Shown here: one piece after another, positions 53,071 through 62,339 of the stretch
Position numbering within the stretch: position 1 is the first letter of the stretch
How the letters are laid out: each line of letters opens with the position of its first letter
NCBI GenBank assembly: GCA_910583835.1
Contig: CAJTYM010000005.1
Coordinates: 1 to 64,000, forward strand
From: an uncultured Lachnospiraceae bacterium
GTDB taxonomy: Bacteria; Bacillota; Clostridia; Lachnospirales; Lachnospiraceae
DNA length: 64,000 bases
Reading direction: 5' to 3'
Notes under the pieces: model-generated
The model's input: only the letters and a program-made list of their open reading frames with translations
Told to the model about the DNA's origin: nothing
Database searches by the model: none
Position numbers and translations under genes: made by a program

Positions 53071-53160
53071 TCATTCTCATCTTTGACAGGCATCTGCCCT
53101 AAAATCACTCATTCTCATCTTTGACAGGCATCTGCCCTAAAATCACTCATTTTCATCTTT
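53071..53160. repeat. 38-bp tandem repeat at the lipase/Cys-rich junction
   Basis: TCATTCTCATCTTTGACAGG begins at 53071 and again at 53109; a third, partial copy begins at 53147 inside the lipase gene and encodes its last residues (KDENE and stop). Confidence 0.8.
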
Positions 53161-54234
53161 GGCTAACTTGTCACTGTTAAAAAATACTTTACTCAGACTC
53201 AGCATCAGCTGCGTCTGCTTCTTTATTCCCATCTCACGAAACGTCTTGTGCATGGACAAAAACGATTGCAATTTCGCATTATCAAGATCGTCGATGGTCT
53301 TGGCATCTGAGGAACTGAGAATTCCATATACGTTCTCTACCAGTTCTTCCCGCTCTTGCGCCGTCATTGATTTTATCCAGGAATTGATAGCCTTTTCAAA
53401 TCTCTTTCCTGAAAAACTTCTGGCATCATAAATAAAATGTGTTCCCATCACCAGCCAGGAAAACGGGTTATGCTGCAGAAGCGAAGGGCTGCTGCTGCGT
53501 ATCGTGGTGTAAATATCATGTTCCATCAACACCCCCACTATGGAAGATTCCGGGACAAAAGAGCGTATCTTATTTCTGATATTCAGGTACATATCACGTT
53601 TCAGAAATTCCTCACTGAACCCAGGTCCATCATGATTATAAATGCACACGATTTTCTCCTGCTGCTCCGTTGGCAGACGCGTACCCGCATAAATTGCCAG
53701 ATTCCCGCCTTTGGAATGACCTCCAAGGCGCAGCGGCAGACCCATATCCTCCGCCACCAAAGCTGCATACTTCGCCGCTTCCATCTGTGAGGGTATTTCC
53801 TGCGTAAAGCACATATTAAAATCTTCTTTCCAGCCGACCAACGTATTATCCGTCCCTCGAAAAGATAAAAAAATGGTTTGGTCAGAAAGAAGAAATGTTA
53901 CCGCCGCAAACTGAATCTCTTTCTCCTCATCCGTAACCGCAAAAAAATGGGATACTTCCATATCCCGAAAACGCGGAAAAGTTGCCGCGGCAGTAGCAAG
54001 CTCAATAACAGAACGCATAAGCATACTGGGGCCGTCATATTTAAGCTTATCTCCCATCCTGTTGATGACAGCTATGGCATCCCGAAACTGCACTGCATTC
54101 TCTGCCTGGGCAAATGAAAAGTCCAGATATGCAAACACGGATAAAATCAACGAGTCTATCTCGTTGAACGCACTCTGCGCAAATGTCAAATCCCCACGCC
54201 ATGACAAATAATCAAACACGTCTGCTTTTTTCAT
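53143..54234 (-). CDS. DUF2974 lipase-like alpha/beta hydrolase
   Basis: A 363-aa cytoplasmic protein of the DUF2974 (Mbeg1-like) family. The nucleophile elbow is GGHSKGGN near residue 170, with FLSFRGTD ahead of it and an Asp in NHDGPGF. Activity on lipids is likely but unproven. The stop codon lies within the 38-bp tandem repeat. Confidence 0.85.
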   Translation of the reverse strand: MKKADVFDYLSWRGDLTFAQSAFNEIDSLILSVFAYLDFSFAQAENAVQFRDAIAVINRMGDKLKYDGPSMLMRSVIELATAAATFPRFRDMEVSHFFAVTDEEKEIQFAAVTFLLSDQTIFLSFRGTDNTLVGWKEDFNMCFTQEIPSQMEAAKYAALVAEDMGLPLRLGGHSKGGNLAIYAGTRLPTEQQEKIVCIYNHDGPGFSEEFLKRDMYLNIRNKIRSFVPESSIVGVLMEHDIYTTIRSSSPSLLQHNPFSWLVMGTHFIYDARSFSGKRFEKAINSWIKSMTAQEREELVENVYGILSSSDAKTIDDLDNAKLQSFLSMHKTFREMGIKKQTQLMLSLSKVFFNSDKLAKDENE

Positions 54235-54367
54235 ATAAACCGACTCCTTTTATAAATATATATATGTAAAAAGCCATTGTAAAATTATTGTAATAATCAT
54301 ATACAAAGTTCGAAAGTTTGTCAATGCGCAATGAGATTTAAGTTCCGCCATTGATAACAGTTCAGCC

Positions 54368-55048
54368 TTAAATTTTAGGAATCCCCTTTCCTTCTGACAA
54401 TCCGGTTTTCGCCAGCTGATCCGCTTCCTCATTGTATCTGTCCCCTGTGTGAGCGGCAATCTTACGGAAAGAAATATGAAGTTTCCTGCCATGCTCCCTC
54501 ATAAATGATGCATATTTCTGCGTCAGTTCATTTTTCGCCTTCCAACCTCCGGTCGCCCACATTTCTATGCCCATATAATCATAACAGACTTCAATGGCGG
54601 AATATCCATGCTTATCACACCATTTCACCGCATACATTGCCCCTAACATTTCCCCGGTTACATTGCGCAATGATAAGGACTGCGGGTTATCCCCATTGCC
54701 AAACCGCCGTATTGCTTCGCCTTTGGGCGTAAGGATGACGCAGCCAAACGCATACTTGCCAATCTTCTCATCAAAACTTCCGTCCACATAGGCTACCACC
54801 TGCCCCGGCAGACACCTGATTCCCCCTTCACACTCCCCATCTATGGCATCATTCTCTGCACTGTACAGATGTGACCCATCTTCAAGATTCCCTGCCCCGG
54901 TTAAATACGCCTCTGCCTCCGCTTTGGTGGCAAATCCTCTGTATTCCGCCCCCGGATAGCCGTCAACAGAAGCTTTGCATTGCTCCCAGGTCTGAAAAAT
55001 GCCTGTGCTTTTGCCCTTTTTTACCGCGTAATATTTTTTCTTAGCCAT
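54368..55048 (-). CDS. Ribonuclease H with N-terminal viroplasmin-like domain
   Basis: A 226-aa RNase H1. Residues 1-50 are the RNA:DNA hybrid-binding domain (KKKYYAVKKGKSTGIFQTWEQCKASVDGYPGAEYRGF). Residues about 85-220 are the catalytic domain with the acidic set in YVDGSFD, GEMLGAMYAV and the late Asp in NEEADQLAK. The start at 55048 lies inside the PIN toxin stop region (8-bp overlap), so it is translated behind that toxin. Confidence 0.9.
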   Translation of the reverse strand: MAKKKYYAVKKGKSTGIFQTWEQCKASVDGYPGAEYRGFATKAEAEAYLTGAGNLEDGSHLYSAENDAIDGECEGGIRCLPGQVVAYVDGSFDEKIGKYAFGCVILTPKGEAIRRFGNGDNPQSLSLRNVTGEMLGAMYAVKWCDKHGYSAIEVCYDYMGIEMWATGGWKAKNELTQKYASFMREHGRKLHISFRKIAAHTGDRYNEEADQLAKTGLSEGKGIPKI

Positions 55049-55475
55049 GAGCTTTCTCCAAATTTTTGATACTGTCAAGAAACTCTTCCGGTGATATAAC
55101 CGGAAATGTTGCCAGCTTATAATCTTTGATATTCCTTGTAACAATACAATCCGCACCTATACGCATGGCGGTCTGAACCATAACCGCGTCCTCATAATCT
55201 TTCATAGATGAACTAATTGCCATCTGGCAGTCTATGGAAAATGTATCTTCCACATCAAAAAGCGAAAATAAGACATGAAGCAGTTTGCGTACTTTTTCTT
55301 CGTTATGAATACTACGTCTCAGAATATAATAGATATCTGTCACAGATTTGGCAGTGAGAACTCCCTGACACTGTCTGTCTGATACCGCCAACACAACATC
55401 CATAGCAGCTTTATAAAACGGTTCCCTCTTTTGCAGGACATCTACAACAACACAGGTATCAACTAATACTTTCAT
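55041..55475 (-). CDS. PIN-domain toxin (VapC-like)
   Basis: A 144-aa PIN nuclease with acidic residues in VLVDTCVVVDVL, Glu/Asp in KDYEDAVMV and Asp in NIKDYK. Its ATG overlaps the antitoxin stop (ATGA). It should be an RNA-cleaving toxin. Confidence 0.85.
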   Translation of the reverse strand: MKVLVDTCVVVDVLQKREPFYKAAMDVVLAVSDRQCQGVLTAKSVTDIYYILRRSIHNEEKVRKLLHVLFSLFDVEDTFSIDCQMAISSSMKDYEDAVMVQTAMRIGADCIVTRNIKDYKLATFPVISPEEFLDSIKNLEKAHG

Positions 55476-55687
55476 AAACTATCTGCCTTCTCTGCACGCG
55501 CCTCTTCCAGTGTGACATCTGCAGGAATCACACCCAAAAGCGATTTTGCCATTTCCACGCGGTCTGCATTGGGATTGGAAAGCTTGGCAACAACCTTGCC
55601 ATTTCGCGTAATAAAAATATCTTCTCTTTGCGCCAATTGCAGATACTTGCCCAAATTCAATTTCAGTTCAGTGGCAGTGATTGACAT
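55472..55687 (-). CDS. Phd/YefM-family antitoxin
   Basis: A 71-aa antitoxin with the Phd/YefM opening (MSITATELKLNLGKYLQLAQREDIFITRNGKVVAKL), AAGGAGG ahead of the start and a ~30-residue toxin-binding tail. Confidence 0.88.
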   Translation of the reverse strand: MSITATELKLNLGKYLQLAQREDIFITRNGKVVAKLSNPNADRVEMAKSLLGVIPADVTLEEARAEKADSL

Positions 55688-55706
55688 CCATGCACACCTC
55701 CTTGCA

Positions 55707-55761
55707 GTTGTACAACAGTGATACTTAAAATCATTATACGCAAATCGTACAAAAATATCAA
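55707..55761 (-). promoter_or_regulatory. Promoter of the Phd-PIN operon
   Basis: -35 TTGATA (55756-55761), 17-bp spacer, -10 TATAAT (55733-55738). A 10-bp palindrome GTTGTACAAC (55707-55716) lies 17 bp downstream of the -10, and a half site TTGTAC lies in the spacer; both are candidate antitoxin sites. Confidence 0.7.
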
Positions 55762-55782
55762 CATAATATGTTCGATTTCAAC

Positions 55783-56190
55783 TCATATCTCCTTCTTAAT
55801 GCGCAAAATATTCTGCCCATCCTTATATTCATAAGAAATCTCATCCATGCTCTTCTTGACCATATAGATGCCAAGCCCCCCGATTTCCCGCTCCTCCGCC
55901 GAGAGCGCCACATCGGGGTCTTTTCTGGCAAGCGGGTCGTAGGCCACTCCATTGTCGATAAATGTCACCACGACAGAGAGCGGCTCCTGCAAGACGTCCA
56001 CGCGCACGGTTGCCGGGCCCACCTCTGGATTGTAGGCGTAATGCGCAATATTGCCGAAGAGCTCGTCAATTGCAATGTCAATCTGCATCTGCGCTTTGAT
56101 TGGGCAATTTAATGCTTCTAACTGTTCATCTACAAATGATGTTACTTTTTCAATATTTTCTACTGTCGCATCAACCGTCAATTCCTTCAT
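55783..56190 (-). CDS. RsbW-like serine kinase/anti-sigma ATPase
   Basis: A 135-aa GHKL ATPase of the RsbW/SpoIIAB type. The N-box is intact (IDELFGNIAHYAY, Glu and Asn four residues apart), followed by DNGVAYDP and the G2 box GGLGIYMVKKSMDE. It would phosphorylate the STAS antagonist encoded upstream. The start at 56190 overlaps the phosphatase end by 20 bp. No sigma factor gene is adjacent, so its target is open. Confidence 0.88.
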   Translation of the reverse strand: MKELTVDATVENIEKVTSFVDEQLEALNCPIKAQMQIDIAIDELFGNIAHYAYNPEVGPATVRVDVLQEPLSVVVTFIDNGVAYDPLARKDPDVALSAEEREIGGLGIYMVKKSMDEISYEYKDGQNILRIKKEI

Positions 56191-57802
56191 TGTGCATCCT
56201 CTCCCTGTATTCCAGACATAACATAGTGATATCGTCAAACTGCGGCGCAGCCCCCACAAAAGCATCAATATCTTCTTTTATTCTTACCAGCAGCTCTGTA
56301 GGCGGCAAGGAGGCATTCTGCCCAAGGATTTCTCCCAGGCGGGTCATGCCATAGAGTTTGCCGTCCTTATCCGTTGCCTCCGTCACGCCATCCGTATATT
56401 GGAACAATCGGTCGCCGGGGGCTAACTGCATGCTGCCGCACTTGTAACACATCCCTTCCATGCCGGCGAGCACGAAGCCCGCACGGATTTTATACGGTTC
56501 ATAGCTGCCTCCCTTTTTGCAGATAAAGGGAATCTCATGACCCGCATTGACAAATGTAAACTCTCCGCTCACAAGGTCTAACACCCCCTCAAAGGCGGTG
56601 ATAAACAGCCCTTCGCTGTTGGACTCGCATAAGAGGTCGTTGACCTTGGTAAACACCTCGCCCAAATCCCTGCCAGGCTGCGTATGGTCCTTAATCAAGG
56701 TCTTGCCAATGACCATGAACAGCGCTGCCGGCACGCCTTTTCCTGAAACGTCCGCCATGACAATAGCCAGATGCCTCTCATCCACCATAAAGAAATCATA
56801 AAAGTCACCGCCGACCTCTTTTGCCGGATTCATCGTGGCATAAATATCAAATTCCGGCCTATCTGGAAATGCCGGGAAAATGCTGGGCAGCATATTGGCC
56901 TGGATTTGCGTGGCAATCGAAAGTTCTGCGCCAATCCGCTCTTTCTCCGCCGTAACCATTGTCAGGTTTTCTACATATTCCACAATATCCGTTTCCATCT
57001 TATTTACCGCTTTTGCCAGCACACCGATTTCATCGTTTTTCTTAATCGATGCCAGCTTATCTGAGGGCGTATTGGAATCGGCAAACCGTTTGGCCTCATC
57101 TGTGACTGCCAGAATCGGCAATAAAACCTCCCGGTACAGGAACGCACTGTACGCAAGCAAGAACAGGCAGACAGCTACCAAAACGCCAAGCAACGTATCC
57201 TTCACATAAGTATCGCGTGCGTTTTTCAATCTCCTCATGGCTTTCTCCACCCCGAGGATTGCCACAATTTTTCCCTTGGGATCATATACGGCAATGCCGG
57301 CCGTCGTATGTGCCCCAGATTCCTCCGAATAGGAATAAAGGTACTCCGTGGCGCGCTCTCCTTTGGTAATGATGTTGCGCACATTATTCACATACTGCTC
57401 ATCTACGCCAACTGCCGTATAGCCTAAGGGATAACGGTCAAATCCGCTGGCAGAATTCACGGAATCATAGATATAGGTAAGCGTGCGGTAATCCGAAGTA
57501 TCGACCTTCGCCACATAAATCAAGGTCGTATTCGTGGCATCCACCAAATCGTCCAGACGCTTTTCAATCTCCCGGTACTCCTCATCCTGCTCTCCCGTGG
57601 ACAGATATTCTTCAAATTTATCGGGATTTAAGTACTTTGCCGCAGTCTCCGCAATCTCATAAGCAGAGTCATTATACTGCCGCTGTAACACAGACGTAAA
57701 TTCCCGGTAGCCAATTATGCTGATGATTGCCCCCAGCAGAATGCCAAAAATTATGACGCCAAGCGTCAGCTTTCCCGTAAGCCCGGTGATTCTTTTTTTC
57801 AT
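56171..57802 (-). CDS. Membrane sensor PP2C phosphatase (RsbU/SpoIIE-like)
   Basis: A 543-aa protein. A helix near 12-32, a Cache-like extracellular sensor to about 190, a second helix near 195-218, HAMP to about 270, and a PP2C domain from about 305 to the end. Metal ligands lie in GGDFYDFF and MADVSGKGVPAALFM, with FVNAGHE and FQYTDGVTE following. It should dephosphorylate the STAS protein in response to an outside signal. The start at 57802 follows AAAGGA; an ATG at 57826 has no ribosome site. Confidence 0.88.
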   Translation of the reverse strand: MKKRITGLTGKLTLGVIIFGILLGAIISIIGYREFTSVLQRQYNDSAYEIAETAAKYLNPDKFEEYLSTGEQDEEYREIEKRLDDLVDATNTTLIYVAKVDTSDYRTLTYIYDSVNSASGFDRYPLGYTAVGVDEQYVNNVRNIITKGERATEYLYSYSEESGAHTTAGIAVYDPKGKIVAILGVEKAMRRLKNARDTYVKDTLLGVLVAVCLFLLAYSAFLYREVLLPILAVTDEAKRFADSNTPSDKLASIKKNDEIGVLAKAVNKMETDIVEYVENLTMVTAEKERIGAELSIATQIQANMLPSIFPAFPDRPEFDIYATMNPAKEVGGDFYDFFMVDERHLAIVMADVSGKGVPAALFMVIGKTLIKDHTQPGRDLGEVFTKVNDLLCESNSEGLFITAFEGVLDLVSGEFTFVNAGHEIPFICKKGGSYEPYKIRAGFVLAGMEGMCYKCGSMQLAPGDRLFQYTDGVTEATDKDGKLYGMTRLGEILGQNASLPPTELLVRIKEDIDAFVGAAPQFDDITMLCLEYRERMHNEGIDG

Positions 57803-57825
57803 TCCCGTTCTTCCTTTCCCTATCA

Positions 57826-59499
57826 TTATGCGCCAAGTTCCATCGCTTGCCCGGCAAAAAACTGTTTCTTCTCCGCCGTGTCCAAAATGCAGACACGCTT
57901 ATTCTGCCCCATCAGCACTCCATTGTCCGCCAAATACTCCTCATAGCGGCGAAAACTGCCTGCGCGCAGATAAGAGATGCGCACCTTGCCGATTTCATTC
58001 ATCTTCCGGCAGCCCTGATACTCATAATTCACCCGGCACAGACAGTCATCTAAAATATCTTGCGCCTCTGTGATATCCAGATCTGTACATTCCAGATAAA
58101 ACAAATACCGCGGCAGTATGCCCGACACATCCTCCTGCACACAATAGCCCTTCACCTCACAGCCCATACGCAGAGCAAACTTTTCCATGGCCTGCGCAAG
58201 CTGTTCCTGGTTGCTCTTTTCCCCGGCAATATTGATTACCTGATTCCTGCGGTAGCAGAACTGCACGATGGGCGCCTGCCCATACCAGCCTACGACCTCA
58301 ACCACATCTCCCATACAGTAGCGGTACAGACCGGAATGATTTGTAAACACAAGCTCATACCGCTCTCCCACGCTGACTTCCCACAAAAATAACGGCTGTT
58401 CATATTTTTTCCATTTATCCGCCAGCGGAAGGAACTCAAAAAATCCCGCCTCTGGAAACAGAATATAACGGTCCGGCTGATTCATTTTCTCGGCAACGCC
58501 AAAAATCCCCTCCGAAGCCGCATAAGCATAATGATAGATAGGAATATTCCCTGCATATCCTTGCATTTTCTCTGTATAATATGAAAATGTCCTGCCACCG
58601 ATTGCCAGCACATAGCGAACCCTGGGCCAAATTTTTTGTACCATATTTTCCCGCAGCGATTCATGAGAAAGACGGCGCAGCTGGTTTGCCCTCGCAGGAT
58701 TGGGCGGCAGTTTCCGTTCTGCATATTCCCGCCACCAGGGGCTCAGATCCACGCTTTCATCTACGCTTCCATGCTCCATATCATGAAGCAGCATCTCCCA
58801 GTTTCGCCAGATATAATCCATGACCCCCGCCACCCGGTTGATAAAGACGCCGTGTATGGCGCAAAGATTTTGCTCCTCCAGGGCAAACCGCACTTTGATA
58901 TAGAGCAAATCTTCCAACGTGTCCGGGAAAAGAACCTCCTTGGGCACACAGTAATCCCCGGCGTCAAACTGTCCATCCCTGTCCAGCCATTGGTAGAGGC
59001 AGCCGGAGCGTATGCCGTTCATCACACCATTTTCCATGGAAGTTTTTGCGAATTCCCCAATCTGGAAAATCTTGCCAAAAACCTTGTCCTCTGGCAAATC
59101 CCGGTAATATTCCCTCACCATGCCAAAGGGAATTCCATATGCATAGCTATACTGAATCTTTAAATCCGTCTCCGTGAGCGGCAGATACTTCGCCTCCCCG
59201 GTCGTGCCGGAACTGATACAGTAATAAACACTTGGCTCCTCTGTGAGAACTTTTTCCTCGCCCGCAATCATCCGCAGAATATATTCTTCATAATTTCCAT
59301 ACACAGAAAGCGGCACTTTCCTCTGGAACTCCCCAGCAGTCTCAATCTTCCCAAAACCATATTTTTTGCCATATACCGTATCACAATTGCGGCGCATAAT
59401 CCCTGCGAGTATCCGCAGCTGCACATCTGCTGCCAATTCTGAGGTCTTCCTGAGTGAATCCATCGATTCCAGCCCCAGTTTTCCATAGTCGGTTTTCAT
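57826..59499 (-). CDS. GH3-family acyl-adenylating enzyme
   Basis: A 557-aa enzyme of the GH3 auxin-responsive family within the ANL adenylating superfamily. The ATP loop is SSGTTGEAKYLPLT near residue 95; a later motif is YRYCMGDVVEVVGW near residue 395. GH3 enzymes join carboxylic acids to amino acids or other amines through an acyl-adenylate; the bacterial substrates are mostly unknown. It lies between the MATE transporter (18 bp) and the phosphatase (23 bp), so its product may be the exported cargo. Confidence 0.82.
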   Translation of the reverse strand: MKTDYGKLGLESMDSLRKTSELAADVQLRILAGIMRRNCDTVYGKKYGFGKIETAGEFQRKVPLSVYGNYEEYILRMIAGEEKVLTEEPSVYYCISSGTTGEAKYLPLTETDLKIQYSYAYGIPFGMVREYYRDLPEDKVFGKIFQIGEFAKTSMENGVMNGIRSGCLYQWLDRDGQFDAGDYCVPKEVLFPDTLEDLLYIKVRFALEEQNLCAIHGVFINRVAGVMDYIWRNWEMLLHDMEHGSVDESVDLSPWWREYAERKLPPNPARANQLRRLSHESLRENMVQKIWPRVRYVLAIGGRTFSYYTEKMQGYAGNIPIYHYAYAASEGIFGVAEKMNQPDRYILFPEAGFFEFLPLADKWKKYEQPLFLWEVSVGERYELVFTNHSGLYRYCMGDVVEVVGWYGQAPIVQFCYRRNQVINIAGEKSNQEQLAQAMEKFALRMGCEVKGYCVQEDVSGILPRYLFYLECTDLDITEAQDILDDCLCRVNYEYQGCRKMNEIGKVRISYLRAGSFRRYEEYLADNGVLMGQNKRVCILDTAEKKQFFAGQAMELGA

Positions 59500-59517
59500 G
59501 CTTCCCTCCGTTTCCTA

Positions 59518-61314
59518 TCATATGTAAATCTGAATCGTATTCATGCCAAATGTGCGCTGGTATAAGGCTGTCTCCACCATATCTTCAATCATACGGATGC
59601 CCAGGTACATATCATCCAGCTTTGCCGCCTCAGAAGGCTTCCCTTGCACAACACCGCCCTTTTGCCCAGCGCTGTCTTGGTTGCTGCGCAAAGGATTGAA
59701 CTCTCTGCCGCTGTAACGGATACGGATTCCGATTACGCCCTCCAGGGAATATACCCTGAGGTCAAACTCCACGCTGCCCGCAGGATTCACGGATGCAATC
59801 ACTGTCATCAACTCTTCCATTGCCAGGCTTACACGCATGACCTGCCCCGGCAGCATTCCATTTTCCTCACAAAATACGGTAATCTTGCTGCTGGCATCAC
59901 AGATATCCTCCGCCTCTCCACGCACAGAAAAATTGATGACCCGCCCGGTCTCCTCCAAGGTATTGTCCATCAGCAGGAAACGAGAACAGCGGTCATGAAA
60001 ATGGCAGTAAATCCCTGTCGCCGCAAACCAGAAAAACAGCGTGAGAACTTCACCGAAAAACAAAAACCACCACGGATTCAGCGAAAACCGCCAAAGCACA
60101 GACAGGCTGGCACAGGGCAGCACAAACACGCGCAGCAAAATAATAACATTTGCCCACATCGAATGCCCTGAGACATTATAATAGCCTGATAAAATACAAT
60201 TACACAACGCGGGAATCATGCCCAGCGACAGACAGAAAAAGGCAAACCCCAGGGACTCTGTCAGCCCATATGCTCCGGCAATCAAATCTGCCCCCGCAAG
60301 AATCACGGCAGAAAACAACAGGCAATAAGGCACACCGCTTTTTATCTGCCTTTTTATCAACATGCGGGCGCTCTTGTTATCGTGCTCTCCACTATATATG
60401 CCCAGCATTGCCGATGCTGCCTGCGGCACGCCGCCGGTAACGCTCTCCTCAAACGCGCAGATACAATTTACGGCTGTAAACGCCGCTACCAATCCGCTGC
60501 CGCCGCTCCACAAAAGCAGCGTGTTCACCGCCATGACGCGCAGAGTCTGAAACAGATTGTTCATGGCTGACGGACTGCCCGCCTTGGCAATCTGCCAAAA
60601 AGAAACGCCCTTGCAGGCAAGGCAGATTCCCAGGGGAAAGCTGCTCCTTTTATCACACAGCCAGACAAACCCCAGCAGGCAGGAAGCCGCCGTCGCCACA
60701 ACGCTGGCCAGCGCAGCGCCAAAGACGCCCATATCAAACACATACAAAAACAACAGATCCAGCAGGACATTTCCCACACCCATCACAAGCATCATCCAGG
60801 TAACCTGCCGATTCCTTCCATCCAGCCTGAGATACCAGAAAGGAATGTAAATGAGGATTTTCGGCAGCGCCCCGGCAAGGGTCACGCCGACATATTCCAT
60901 CACTAAAGGCGAAACCGATTCCTCGGGACACAACAGGCTCGCCAACGGTTTCAAACACACCAATCCTGCTGCCGTAATCACTGCCGATACCAGTACGCAC
61001 CAGAAAACTGACATCTTGTAAAGTTCCTGCGCCTTGCCGTCCTGGTTATCGCCGATTGCCGCCGCCGCACAGATTGCCGTGCCCGATACGACAAAGGAGC
61101 CTGCGATACACAAGGCGAGATAAACTGGCAGACTGAAATTAATAGCAGCTAAGGCATCCATCCCGAGCCGCTGCCCGACAAGGATGCCGTCTGCAAGGAT
61201 ATTGATATTACCGCTTAAAATGGAAAGCATACAGGGAATTAAGGCTTTCCCATATGCCTTTTTCAGAAACTGTTCGTTCTGCTCCAGCGAAACGGCGGAT
61301 GCATGTTCACTCAT
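59518..61314 (-). CDS. MATE transporter fused to a degenerate RsbW-like ATPase domain
   Basis: A 598-aa protein. Residues about 20-450 form a 12-helix MATE-type exporter. Residues about 460-598 resemble an RsbW-like GHKL domain, but key positions are lost: the N-box reads MEELMTVIAS (Asn replaced by Val) and the usual DxG reads YSGREFNP. The tail is thus likely a non-catalytic binding module, possibly for the STAS protein. The neighbouring transporter at 62440-64000 keeps these residues. Confidence 0.82.
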   Translation of the reverse strand: MSEHASAVSLEQNEQFLKKAYGKALIPCMLSILSGNINILADGILVGQRLGMDALAAINFSLPVYLALCIAGSFVVSGTAICAAAAIGDNQDGKAQELYKMSVFWCVLVSAVITAAGLVCLKPLASLLCPEESVSPLVMEYVGVTLAGALPKILIYIPFWYLRLDGRNRQVTWMMLVMGVGNVLLDLLFLYVFDMGVFGAALASVVATAASCLLGFVWLCDKRSSFPLGICLACKGVSFWQIAKAGSPSAMNNLFQTLRVMAVNTLLLWSGGSGLVAAFTAVNCICAFEESVTGGVPQAASAMLGIYSGEHDNKSARMLIKRQIKSGVPYCLLFSAVILAGADLIAGAYGLTESLGFAFFCLSLGMIPALCNCILSGYYNVSGHSMWANVIILLRVFVLPCASLSVLWRFSLNPWWFLFFGEVLTLFFWFAATGIYCHFHDRCSRFLLMDNTLEETGRVINFSVRGEAEDICDASSKITVFCEENGMLPGQVMRVSLAMEELMTVIASVNPAGSVEFDLRVYSLEGVIGIRIRYSGREFNPLRSNQDSAGQKGGVVQGKPSEAAKLDDMYLGIRMIEDMVETALYQRTFGMNTIQIYI

Positions 61315-61357
61315 ACGCGTTTATCCCTCAATGCAACAGTTGAAATCAAGTTTCAGC

Positions 61358-61415
61358 TTACGATTCAATCGTAAAACTATCTGCCGACATATCTTAGTTT
61401 ACGATTCAATCGTAA
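61358..61415. repeat. Tandem copy of the STAS gene 3' end
   Basis: TTACGATTCAATCGTAA occurs at 61358-61374 and 61399-61415, 41 bp apart. The second copy encodes the final residues and stop of the STAS protein; the first lies in the 84-bp gap before the MATE gene. The 17-mer is itself a near-perfect palindrome, so each copy may also fold as a hairpin. Confidence 0.7.
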
Positions 61416-61698
61416 GGATATCCGCAAATCCGGTCACTTCAAAAATCTCCATAATTGTCTCATTCACGTTCGTGACCTTCATGCTGCCCTGCTTGTTCAT
61501 CCGCTTCTGCGCACCCAAAAGGATTCGCAGCCCCGCAGATGACAGGTAATCCAGCGCGCTCATGTCAAAGGTCAGTTCCGTCACCCCATCCAGGCTGCCT
61601 GACAGGACTTTCTCAAGTTCCGGTGCAGTCGTGGTGTCCAATCTTCCCTCCAGGGAAATACATAACTCATTTCCATTTTTCTTCTCTGTAATATTCAT
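61399..61698 (-). CDS. STAS-domain anti-sigma factor antagonist (RsbV-like)
   Basis: A 99-aa protein. The phosphoacceptor loop is ALDYLSSAGLRILLGAQKRM (Ser53/Ser54). Opposing action of the RsbW-like kinase and the PP2C phosphatase would set its state. It is the second gene of the operon, 12 bp behind the VOC gene. Confidence 0.93.
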   Translation of the reverse strand: MNITEKKNGNELCISLEGRLDTTTAPELEKVLSGSLDGVTELTFDMSALDYLSSAGLRILLGAQKRMNKQGSMKVTNVNETIMEIFEVTGFADILTIES

Positions 61699-61710
61699 AT
61701 CCTTCTCTCC

Positions 61711-62292
61711 TTAATCTCCGATATCTGTATGCCCCTGCTCAAACTCCCACTGCAGACCATACTTGTCAATAAAGTAAAAATACTTCGTGTTGCCCAGAAT
61801 ATCCGCAGCTTTCTGTTTGCCCTCGGCATCTTTTTCTTTTGCCTCATCGAAATAGTAAAAATCTGACGGTTCTGTCTTGCTAATCTGATAAACCCGGTAA
61901 TCCTCTGTCGTATTAATCAAGGTTACGTCCGGCTGTGCCTTTATGTACTCAAAAGCCTCCTCAATATTGATAACTTTCAACGCCACATGCCTGGCGCCGC
62001 TGATATCGTTTGCCTTGAAAACTATGGGCTCCTGACGTCCCTTGGGATTATGGTAGCACATCAATTCAATCGTAAACTTTGTGCCCGGAACATCCATAAA
62101 GCCGATGGAAACCTCCGCCTCCTCTGCTTCCTCAATAAACCCGCCCGCCTCAAAAAATCCTTTGTTCTTCCAATGCGGAATATGCTGGTTGGGAACCGCC
62201 CCCAGAATCCTCTCATAATATTTAAATGCCTCCATCACATCATCTACAAAAATACAGACATGTGATAATCCTGTAAAAACTGGTTTTTCCAT
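61711..62292 (-). CDS. VOC-family (glyoxalase-like) protein
   Basis: A 193-aa vicinal oxygen chelate protein (TGLSHVCIFVDDVMEAFKYYERILGA opens one half; WEFEQGH closes). Metal-binding His and Glu positions are present, so it could act on, or simply bind, a small molecule. The start at 62292 has AAAGGAG. It is first in the partner-switching operon, which suggests a link to the operon's ligand or product. Confidence 0.8.
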   Translation of the reverse strand: MEKPVFTGLSHVCIFVDDVMEAFKYYERILGAVPNQHIPHWKNKGFFEAGGFIEEAEEAEVSIGFMDVPGTKFTIELMCYHNPKGRQEPIVFKANDISGARHVALKVINIEEAFEYIKAQPDVTLINTTEDYRVYQISKTEPSDFYYFDEAKEKDAEGKQKAADILGNTKYFYFIDKYGLQWEFEQGHTDIGD

Positions 62293-62339
62293 ATGTATTG
62301 GCTCCTTTCTGATTGCTTTCATTAAATACAGTGGTAACC

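Noticed and set aside
55783..56190. Calling the RsbW-like gene a true anti-sigma factor
   Set aside because: No sigma gene is in the window, and the transporter tails offer an alternative target.
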